A stretch of DNA of 64,000 nt from NCBI GenBank assembly GCA_046345315.1, contig JBKDKA010000138.1, positions 62,001 to 126,000 of the forward strand. The letters are read 5' to 3'. The notes below the pieces were generated by a model. The model searched no databases. It was not told the origin of the DNA and worked only from the letters and a program-made list of their open reading frames with translations. Source of the stretch: F1-80-MAGs062 sp046345315. GTDB taxonomy: Bacteria > Planctomycetota > Planctomycetia > Planctomycetales > Planctomycetaceae. A program made the translations under genes and the position numbers. Shown here piece after piece: positions 43,663 to 51,000 of this stretch. The number at the start of each line of letters is the position of its first letter. Position 1 is the first letter of the stretch.

Positions 43663-44057
43663 TGAGTTGCGTTTTTTGAGCAAAAACGAGCAAAATTCAT
43701 TCTTCAGGGCACCCGAACAGATGTCAAGGGGCCGGGAGTTGAATTCACTGCCCGCGATGCAGGACTTTTCCGGTTTATTCGTTCGTGTGCTGGATTCTCT
43801 GTTCGACACACGAAAACGGTTCGGATCCATACGTGAAAGCAGCGCCAACGATCTGGCGACAGAAGTCGTTAGAGGTTATGTTCTCCGATGTGCTCTGACT
43901 CTGTTTTTCAAATTGTCTTCCTGAACGTGGATGTGCAGGACGTGCGATTCAGAACCCGGGCAGTCACCATCGCAGCTGCGGAGCTTACAGAAAGATTAAC
44001 GTCCAGCGGGAGCCAGTCCCGGTTTTGCAACCACCTCCAGTGACCGAGACTAACCTG
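43663..44057. other. Divergent control region of the polysaccharide locus
   Basis: About 395 bp between the leftward tailoring operon and the rightward exporter operon. It holds miniature repeat copy F (43946-44035). Promoters for both directions should lie here but none could be fixed with confidence by eye. Confidence 0.5.
43946..44035 (+). repeat. Miniature inverted-end repeat, copy F
   Basis: CGATTCAGAACCCGGGCAG at one end and CGGGAGCCAGTCCCGGTTTTGCAA at the other. The right end is nearly identical to copies B and D. It ends 23 bp before the Wzm start codon. Confidence 0.8.
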
Positions 44058-44945
44058 ATGAATTCGGTCACCGACTCGAAGAAAACATCCGCCGATACGG
44101 AAGATCCCTCCCTGGCTCAGGACAAAGACTGGCAATGGCAGCGATCCGGCGTCGAACATGGCTGGAGTTTCTGGACGGCGATCTGGACTTCGCGAGATCT
44201 GTTCTGCCTGCTTGCACTGCGAGACTTCCAGATTCGCTACCGGCAGTCGGCCGTCGGAGTACTCTGGGCAGTCATTCAGCCACTGACGTCACTGGCGATT
44301 TTTTCACTGTTGTTCGGGCTTCTCGGGGCTCGTCCTGCAGACGATCACGTACCGTACTGGCTTGTGGTGCTGGCCGGCCTGCTTCCCTGGCAATTCTTCA
44401 GTTTCGTCGTCCATCAGGCAGTTCAGTCTCTGGTCGCGAATCAGCACCTCATCACAAAAGTGCGATTTCCGCGACAGCTTCTGCCCCTGAGTTCCGTTTT
44501 CACAGCATCCATGGACTTTGGCATCTCCAGCCTTCCGCTTCTTGTCGGCCTTGTCTGGTACGGCACAGTGGCTCCACGAATTCTGCTGGCTCCCCTTTTC
44601 CTGATGCTGATCGTGGTTTTCACCGTCGCACTGGCGTTCGGTCTCTCCGCACTGAATGCTCTGTACAGAGACGTCAGTCAGGTGATTCCACTGGCGATGC
44701 AGGTGATGTTCTACAGCTCAGCGGTCGTCTACCAGTTGAAGGTGCTTGTCCCCGAAAGTTATCGCTGGTTGTGGTCAATGAACCCGCTGGCGACAGGTAT
44801 CGAAGGGTTTCGCTGGTCACTTCTGGGAACGGAATGCCCGCCCGTTCTCAGCCTGCTGGTCAGCACAGGGCTTTCGATCCTGATGTTGTCCGGAGGGACC
44901 CGGTATTTTCGCCATGTCGAACGACTTCTGGCAGATCGGATCTAG
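44058..44945 (+). CDS. wzm: Polysaccharide ABC transporter permease (Wzm type)
   Basis: About 295 residues from ATG 44058 (an in-frame ATG 33 bases earlier is possible). This is an ABC-2 permease of the O-antigen/teichoic-acid exporter class: SRDLFCLLALRDFQIRYRQSAVGVLWAVIQPLTSLAIFSLLFG near the start, then six hydrophobic helices with LVANQHLITKVRFPRQLLPLSSV, LNALYRDVSQVIPLAMQVMFYSSAVVY, and MNPLATGIEGFRWSLLG. It forms the channel for Wzt encoded just downstream. The gene diverges from the PhyH operon. Confidence 0.92.
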   Translation: MNSVTDSKKTSADTEDPSLAQDKDWQWQRSGVEHGWSFWTAIWTSRDLFCLLALRDFQIRYRQSAVGVLWAVIQPLTSLAIFSLLFGLLGARPADDHVPYWLVVLAGLLPWQFFSFVVHQAVQSLVANQHLITKVRFPRQLLPLSSVFTASMDFGISSLPLLVGLVWYGTVAPRILLAPLFLMLIVVFTVALAFGLSALNALYRDVSQVIPLAMQVMFYSSAVVYQLKVLVPESYRWLWSMNPLATGIEGFRWSLLGTECPPVLSLLVSTGLSILMLSGGTRYFRHVERLLADRI

Positions 44946-45003
44946 TTCTCCGAATCCACAGACGGGAATCAGGGCAGAAGTTTTCCAGCGAGATGATGAA
45001 GTC

Positions 45004-46242
45004 ATGGCGAAGCGAGCGGTCATCGTTGAAAATCTGAGGAAAACGTATCGGCTGACAACAGGCCCGCAGGTCAATCGTCTTTCCGAACTGTTCGCCGATG
45101 CCTGGTATCGACTGACTCATCGATCATCGGATTCTCGAACGTCTCAGCACAAAGACTACCATGCACTGGATGGGATTTCGTTTTCTGTCGCAGCAGGAGA
45201 GTCCCTCGCGATCCTTGGAGCCAATGGTGCCGGCAAGAGCACTCTGCTGAAAATACTGACCGGAATCACAGAGCCGACAGCCGGTCGTTCTGGAGTTCGC
45301 GGACGGATCGGCAGCCTTCTGGAGGTTGGTACGGGCTTTCATCCGGAACTGACTGGCCGCGAGAACATATTCCTCAACGGCGCAATTCTGGGAATGTCCC
45401 GAGCCGAGATTCGGCAGCGATTCGACGCGATCGTTGAGTTTGCGGACATCTCGGAATTCCTTGACATGCCCGTGAAGCGATATTCGAGCGGGATGTATAT
45501 GCGTCTGGGTTTCGCCATCGCGTCTCAGATGGAACCCGATATCCTGATCGTCGATGAAGTCCTTGCTGTCGGTGACCAGAAGTTTCAGAAGAAGTGCCTC
45601 GATAAACTCAGCAGTCTGATTCGAGAAGGTCGAACAGTGCTGTTCGTCAGTCACAATCTGACCGCTGTTCGTTCATTATGTCACCGAGCCATCTGGATCG
45701 AACACGGCAGACTTCGCATGGACGGGCCTGCGGGTCAGGTTGTGGACGCGTACCTCGGTGCCGGAAGCGACGCATCCGCAGTCCGGACGTGGGAAAATCC
45801 GGAGACTGCACCGGGAAACGAATCCGTTCGCGTGCGGCGCATTGCTGTTCAGCCGGTTTCGGGTCAGACGATCTCAACCGCAACTCCCGTGGAAATGCAT
45901 TTCGAAGTCTGGAATTTTCTGACTTCAGCGAAACTCCACTTCGGACTCATACTCTGTACTTCCGAAGACTTTATTATTTTGAACGATCATTCGGCTCAGG
46001 TGACCGCCGGGCCGGGGATACTGAGCGGACGCTGCCTGATTCCCGGCAACCTTCTGAATGACGGAACATTTTCCGTGCGGCTGATGGTGATCAAAGACGG
46101 AACGGACTGTGTTCTTGATCTTCACAGGCTCGTTCAGTTTGATGTCAATGACGTTGAACGCCCGGACTCCGGCTGGTTCGGAAAATGGCCCGGCGTTGTC
46201 CGACCTCACTTTCAGTGGGAGACTGCACACGCACCCTTCTGA
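45004..46242 (+). CDS. wzt: Polysaccharide ABC transporter ATPase with C-terminal glycan-binding domain (Wzt type)
   Basis: About 412 residues from ATG 45004 (GAAG nearby); the frame is open to 44914, overlapping wzm. Motifs: Walker A GANGAGKST near 71-80, YSSGMYMRLGFA signature, Walker B ILIVDEVLAVGD, and SHNLTAVRS. After the ATPase, residues about 250-400 form a beta-rich Wzt C-terminal domain (VRVRRIAVQPVSGQ, VEMHFEVWNF, GRCLIPGNLLNDGTFSVRLMVIKDGTD). In E. coli O8/O9a the equivalent domain binds the methylated non-reducing end of the finished glycan before export. A methyltransferase in the neighbouring operon makes that mode plausible here. Confidence 0.92.
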   Translation: MAKRAVIVENLRKTYRLTTGPQVNRLSELFADAWYRLTHRSSDSRTSQHKDYHALDGISFSVAAGESLAILGANGAGKSTLLKILTGITEPTAGRSGVRGRIGSLLEVGTGFHPELTGRENIFLNGAILGMSRAEIRQRFDAIVEFADISEFLDMPVKRYSSGMYMRLGFAIASQMEPDILIVDEVLAVGDQKFQKKCLDKLSSLIREGRTVLFVSHNLTAVRSLCHRAIWIEHGRLRMDGPAGQVVDAYLGAGSDASAVRTWENPETAPGNESVRVRRIAVQPVSGQTISTATPVEMHFEVWNFLTSAKLHFGLILCTSEDFIILNDHSAQVTAGPGILSGRCLIPGNLLNDGTFSVRLMVIKDGTDCVLDLHRLVQFDVNDVERPDSGWFGKWPGVVRPHFQWETAHAPF

Positions 46243-46465
46243 TCATTCGCCGCTCCGACATCTTCAACGACGGTGACAATCAAGACACGTGATAACTGCT
46301 GATCGGCATATTTCCAGCAGACCTGACCGGAACCGAAATGACTCGAACCATTCATGACTCAAGCCATCCAGTATCTGAAGATTCTGTGACTCATTGTCAT
46401 CCGGAATCGGAGTTCGCTGCTGAACATCGTCGCTCCCTGATCATTAAGAACGCGAGTGAACGACA

Positions 46466-47677
46466 ATGAAGGTCCCTGAACGAACGCCTGGCATCCTTGG
46501 TGGAACACCGGCCTTTCCCGAACCACTCCATGTAGGCCGGCCAAATATCGGTTCACATGCAGCGCTGCAGGAACGGCTGGCTGACATCCTGAATCGACGC
46601 TGGCTGACAAACGATGGCCCAATGGTCAGGGAATTCGAGAAGCGCATCTGTGAGCTCACAAACGTCCGGCACTGTGTTGCGATCTGCAATGCCACCATTG
46701 CTCTGGAGATTGCTATTCGTGCGGCCGGACTCACCGGCGAAGTCATCGTTCCTTCATACACGTTCATTTCGACTGCTCATTCTCTGCAGTGGCAGCAGGT
46801 CAGACCGGTGTTCTGCGATATTGACCCTGCGACACACAATATTGATCCCGCGAAAGTGGAGTCGCTGATTACGCCGCAGACCTCAGGAATTCTGGCGACC
46901 CATGTCTGGGGGAGACCCTGCGATACCGATGCTCTGCAGAGAATCGCTGATCGTCACGGACTGAAGCTCCTGTTCGATGCAGCTCATGCATTCGGGTGCT
47001 CCCATCGCCGGCGAATGATCGGGGGATTCGGACTGGCCGAGATCTTCAGCTTTCATGCCACAAAGTTCATTAACTGCTTCGAAGGTGGTGCGGTCGTCAC
47101 CAATGACGACAGTCTGGCGAGCACCATGCGGTATATGCGGAACTTCGGATTTGCCGGGCTGGATCGAGTGGACTACATCGGAACCAATGGAAAGGTGACG
47201 GAAATCTGCGCCGCGATGGGCCTCACATCGCTGGAAAGCATGGCGGAATTCATCCAGTGCAACAAAAAGAACTATGAGACATACCGACACTTCCTTGATG
47301 GCATCCCGGGAATCCGTCTCTGCCAGTATGACGAGAAAGAGTCATGCAACTTTCAATATGTGGTCATCGAGGTTGACGAGAAAATGTCCGGGATCAGCCG
47401 AGATGTGCTCGTCGCGGTCCTCACAGCCGAAAACATCCTGGCGAGAAAATACTTCTGGCCTGGATGCCACCGCATGCAGCCTTACCGGACACTGTACCCG
47501 GAGAGCGGGCAGCAACTGCCGGAGACTGAACAGACCAGCGCTCGCGTCGTTGTGCTGCCGACAGGAACAGCTGTCAGTATTGCCGACATCGAGGTCATCT
47601 GTTCGATCATTCACGAAGCGATCCGGAATTCCGGCCTGATCACCAGCCATGTTGTGAACAATCGACTCTGTGACTGA
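46466..47677 (+). CDS. DegT/DnrJ/EryC1/StrS sugar aminotransferase (VioA-like)
   Basis: A 403-residue PLP enzyme from ATG 46466. Lys200 in SFHATKFINCFEGG is the Schiff-base lysine; DAAHAFGCSH supplies the Asp and His around the cofactor, and LNRRWLTNDGPMVREFEKR and VPSYTFISTAHSLQWQQVRPVFCDID are typical of the family. The LTN.GP pattern is reminiscent of VioA/RfbE-type enzymes that make 4-amino-4,6-dideoxyglucose from a dTDP-4-keto-6-deoxy sugar. No rmlA/rmlB genes are in the window, so the keto-sugar must come from elsewhere. It supplies the amino group that the acyltransferases in the locus could acylate. Confidence 0.9.
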   Translation: MKVPERTPGILGGTPAFPEPLHVGRPNIGSHAALQERLADILNRRWLTNDGPMVREFEKRICELTNVRHCVAICNATIALEIAIRAAGLTGEVIVPSYTFISTAHSLQWQQVRPVFCDIDPATHNIDPAKVESLITPQTSGILATHVWGRPCDTDALQRIADRHGLKLLFDAAHAFGCSHRRRMIGGFGLAEIFSFHATKFINCFEGGAVVTNDDSLASTMRYMRNFGFAGLDRVDYIGTNGKVTEICAAMGLTSLESMAEFIQCNKKNYETYRHFLDGIPGIRLCQYDEKESCNFQYVVIEVDEKMSGISRDVLVAVLTAENILARKYFWPGCHRMQPYRTLYPESGQQLPETEQTSARVVVLPTGTAVSIADIEVICSIIHEAIRNSGLITSHVVNNRLCD

Positions 47678-47736
47678 ACGATCATCTCTGAATGATCTGT
47701 CTGGTTTCTTTCCGAATCTGCTGCAGGATCTCCTTC

Positions 47737-48687
47737 ATGGTCATACCAACAGAGCCTGTCCCCTCAGCCTCATCCGAAAATCGCCCGATCGTCAGCGTTG
47801 TTGTCATTACCTTCAATCATGAAAAATACATCGAGCAGGCAGTCCTGAGCGTTCTCTCACAGCAGCTGGAAGAGAACTTCGAGATTCTGATCGGAGACGA
47901 CTGCTCAACCGACGGAACTCGCGAGCTCCTCAGGAAACTCTCAGACGCCCATCCTGGCCGTCTGCGGCTGATATTCCGCGATACCAATATTGGTCTGTCT
48001 TCAAACCTCCAGGACTGCCGGGAAAAAGCTCGTGGGAAATACATGGCCATTCTGGAGGGTGATGACTACTGGACTGACGACAGAAAACTTCGCAAACTGA
48101 TTGACGCGATGGAAGCCAATGACGATTGGTCCATGTGTTTCCATGCCTGTCAGGTAAAGCATCTGGACGTCGAAGGGCATGACTTCATCGCGCCGCTGAA
48201 ACCGCCAGAACGTCCGCTGGTCGTCACTGACATGCTCAGGGAAAATCGCGTTCACACAATGACTGTGACGATGTACCGGCAGGGAGTGATCCGGCAGACT
48301 CCCGATTGGCACCGTAAGCTCCGCAACGGTGACTGGGCTCTGTATGTGATGCATGCGGACCGAGGGCCGATCGGTTTCGTTCCGGATGTGATGGCGGTTT
48401 ATCGAGTTCATTCCCGAGGGTTCTGGTCCGGCTGGAACACCTTCGACCGCTGGCTGCAGACGCTGACGCTGTTCGACTGCCTGGAACGCTACCTCGAAGG
48501 TCGGTACGGCACGGAAGTCCGAGCAGCACGGGAGAATCTGATCACGATTCTCAGACAGCGGGTCGCCGATCTCGAACGCATCGAACGTCGTTATTTTGCA
48601 CTGCGTCTCGACCGTTTCGCTGCGATCTGCAAATGGTTTCTGAGCATCTGGCGGTCCGTTTTCGGAACGACTGAAAAACGCCCGTGA
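47737..48687 (+). CDS. Glycosyltransferase family 2 (paralogue)
   Basis: About 316 residues from ATG 47737 (GCAGGATCTCC upstream). SVVVITFNHEKYIEQAVLSVLSQQ, LIGDDCSTDGTRELL and AILEGDDYWTDDRKL show GT-A architecture. The C-terminal YFALRLDRFAAICKWFLSIWRS matches the 34776-35693 enzyme. It follows the aminotransferase by 59 bp on the same strand, so it may transfer that enzyme's product. Confidence 0.92.
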   Translation: MVIPTEPVPSASSENRPIVSVVVITFNHEKYIEQAVLSVLSQQLEENFEILIGDDCSTDGTRELLRKLSDAHPGRLRLIFRDTNIGLSSNLQDCREKARGKYMAILEGDDYWTDDRKLRKLIDAMEANDDWSMCFHACQVKHLDVEGHDFIAPLKPPERPLVVTDMLRENRVHTMTVTMYRQGVIRQTPDWHRKLRNGDWALYVMHADRGPIGFVPDVMAVYRVHSRGFWSGWNTFDRWLQTLTLFDCLERYLEGRYGTEVRAARENLITILRQRVADLERIERRYFALRLDRFAAICKWFLSIWRSVFGTTEKRP

Positions 48688-48722
48688 CGACTTTTCACGC
48701 GTCGCTATGCGAAGGCACCAAC

Positions 48723-49802
48723 CTACTTCCGGGGGCTGTGCGCCGTCTCCAGCACTCTGACAAGGTCCGGAAGCACCGCCTGCACGGAGTATCGCCTTTC
48801 CACGGTCTCACGAGCGGCCTTGCCGATTCGATTTCGGAGATTGACGTCATCAGCAAGCAGTCGAAGGCAGTGGAGCCACTGCTCTGACGTGTCTGCCAGA
48901 AGCCCGTCATGACCATCCTGCACAATCTCGGAATTCACGCCGACAGGTGATGCCACCGCGGGAATTCCGACAGCCATGTATTCAATCAGCTTGAGCCCGC
49001 ACTTGTAGAGGTTCCATGGATCGTTTTTCTCAAGTGGCATGATGCCGATGTCAAACTGAGCGATCTCATGGATCGCGGTTGACTCGTCCCACGGGATCAG
49101 TCGGAATGGCAACCCCTGCAGACTGAGATCCGAGACAGCAGCTGTTTCTGCAGTCACAATCCGCAGTTCCAGGGAAACAGATTTCGAGAGTTCACGAAGA
49201 GCCGGCAGCACCAGGGAAATCTGAGGAACATTCGAAGGCGTGCCGATCCAGCCAACGATCACTCTGTCACCAGCGTCACGAACCGGATTCTTCACGTGAT
49301 AAAGTCCGGCATCAACTGTGGTCGGTATGATGCTGATTCGGGAGTTCGACGGCTGGAGATGGTCGCGAATATATGAGTTTCCGCAGATCACGAAGTCACA
49401 GAGTTCGGCGAGCTTTTCGAATTTCCCGGGATAGCGAAGAAAGATGCCATCATCGATGTCGAGAATCAGTGTCGGAGCCAGCCGCCGAAGCTTTCTCTCA
49501 AACTCCAGGTCCGGTTCATCGAAGATCTCACGCTCCAGAACGACAACATCCGGCTGAGTCCACGTCATCTGCAGCAGATGCCATCTTCGGACCAGCCTTT
49601 TGAGCAGCCTACTGAGGCGCCAACCGATCAACGGAAAATAGTCGTACTTCTCGGGAAAACTGTTCGCGACACTGCAGCGAAAGCCGAGTTGCCGCAGGTG
49701 TGGAAGGAATTGAAACACTCGGTAACGACTTGCCGGGGCATTCGGGCCGGACGTCAGAAACAGAATCTTTAACCCCTGAGATCGTCTGCCGGTGAAAAAC
49801 AT
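48723..49802 (-). CDS. Glycosyltransferase, GT4-like
   Basis: About 359 residues. ATG 49802 (LKILFLTSGPNAPASRYRVFQ begins a few residues later) is chosen on family start; ATG 49865 and TTG 49883 are upstream options and none has a strong ribosome site. The nucleotide-sugar half carries VGWIGTPSNVPQISLVLPAL near 190, and the acceptor half ends with NDPWNLYKCGLKLIEYMAVGIPAVASPVGVNSEIVQDGHDGLL, the E-x7-E-like motif. It is convergent with the GT2 gene and probably adds a sugar in the same glycan. Confidence 0.85.
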   Translation of the reverse strand: MFFTGRRSQGLKILFLTSGPNAPASRYRVFQFLPHLRQLGFRCSVANSFPEKYDYFPLIGWRLSRLLKRLVRRWHLLQMTWTQPDVVVLEREIFDEPDLEFERKLRRLAPTLILDIDDGIFLRYPGKFEKLAELCDFVICGNSYIRDHLQPSNSRISIIPTTVDAGLYHVKNPVRDAGDRVIVGWIGTPSNVPQISLVLPALRELSKSVSLELRIVTAETAAVSDLSLQGLPFRLIPWDESTAIHEIAQFDIGIMPLEKNDPWNLYKCGLKLIEYMAVGIPAVASPVGVNSEIVQDGHDGLLADTSEQWLHCLRLLADDVNLRNRIGKAARETVERRYSVQAVLPDLVRVLETAHSPRK

Positions 49803-50114
49803 ACCTGACAATTCTGCGATAGACTCCGGGCACTGATTGTCAGATGCTGATGTCGAGCCACGCATACAGGCATCGTCGGGCAACTGTGGTCGTCTGGATT
49901 AAGCGATCCTAGCAGCAGTGTGCCAGGATTGTCGAGCTTGCCGGCTGTCAGGGTTCTGAGTTTTCAGGCGGGTGAAAATCCTTGAGAATTCAGTACCGTT
50001 CCGTTACAAGCGCGAGCAGAATTCCCTGCCGTCCCGCAGTGAGTGCGGACCGTGTGATACTCTACCCAATGTCGAATCAGCAGCCCAGTCACTTCAGCCG
50101 CTCTGCAGCCGCAT
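49803..50114. other. Intergenic region, nothing recognised
   Basis: About 310 bp between the GT4-like gene and the methyltransferase. No repeat copy, terminator or clear promoter was seen. Confidence 0.4.
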
Positions 50115-50990
50115 ATGATTTCACCGTCCGGAAATACTCAGGAGACAGTTTCCGGTACTGAACGGCCGTTTGAATTCGGAAAGAATTGGGCTGGCTTTCT
50201 GCGGAAGTTCAACGAAGGACGCGTTTCCGAAGCGCAGCAGTCGCTTCGAATGCTGCTGAAGATGGATGACCTGCAGGGACGTCGATTTCTGGATGCCGGA
50301 AGTGGCAGTGGGCTCTTCAGTCTCGCAGCACATCGACTCGGCGCGGACGTCGTGTCATTTGATGTCGATGATCAGTCAGTCGCATGTACTCAGGAATTGC
50401 GCCGCCGAACCCAGCAGCCTCAGACGAGCTGGGATGTCCATCAGGGGTCGCTGAGAGATCCGGAGTTTCTTTCTCAGCTGGGGAAGTTCGACGTCATCTA
50501 TTGCTGGGGGGTTGCTCATCATTCCGGCGCGATGTGGCAGGCCATTGAAAACCTTCTGAAGCTGGCCGGTCCGGGGGGATCCGTTGTTCTTGCGATCTAT
50601 AACGACCAGCTTTATGTTTCTCGAATCTGGCGCGGAATCAAGCTGATTTATCAACGGCTTCCTGTGTTTATGCGTCCTTTTTACGCGGGATCAATTGCGA
50701 TCCTGCTGCTGCTGAAGCGAGGCGTGGTCACTCTGCTTGCATCCATACTGCGACTGATGCTGCTCCGAAATCCGCTGGTGCCGTTCATCAACTGGTATCA
50801 GGAATCTCAGGGACGTGGAATGGATCTTTGGCACGATCTGCTGGACTGGGTCGGTGGCTGGCCGTTTGAAGTCGCGCGACCCGAAGACGTGTTTCGGTTT
50901 CTGCGGGATCGTGGTTTCAGCCTTGCGGAACTTACGACCTGTTCCGGACACGGTTGCAATGAATTTGTGTTTGTCCGAGTCAGCAGCTGA
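50115..50990 (+). CDS. Class I SAM-dependent methyltransferase, membrane-associated tail
   Basis: A 291-residue protein from ATG 50115 (no clear ribosome site). Motif I is FLDAGSGSGLFSLAA near 58-72, motif II-like DVVSFDVDDQSV, and a later DVIYCWGVAHHSGAMWQAIENLLKLAGPGGSVVLAIYN stretch near 125-160. Residues about 185-225 are hydrophobic (FYAGSIAILLLLKRGVVTLLASILRLMLL), so the enzyme probably sits at a membrane. This fits a lipid- or glycan-modifying methyltransferase of an EPS locus; the substrate is unknown. Confidence 0.8.
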   Translation: MISPSGNTQETVSGTERPFEFGKNWAGFLRKFNEGRVSEAQQSLRMLLKMDDLQGRRFLDAGSGSGLFSLAAHRLGADVVSFDVDDQSVACTQELRRRTQQPQTSWDVHQGSLRDPEFLSQLGKFDVIYCWGVAHHSGAMWQAIENLLKLAGPGGSVVLAIYNDQLYVSRIWRGIKLIYQRLPVFMRPFYAGSIAILLLLKRGVVTLLASILRLMLLRNPLVPFINWYQESQGRGMDLWHDLLDWVGGWPFEVARPEDVFRFLRDRGFSLAELTTCSGHGCNEFVFVRVSS

Positions 50991-51000
50991 GCTGTGATTG

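Noticed and set aside
46243..46465. Terminator or extra gene between wzt and the aminotransferase
   Set aside because: No stem with a U-tract and no plausible frame found by eye.
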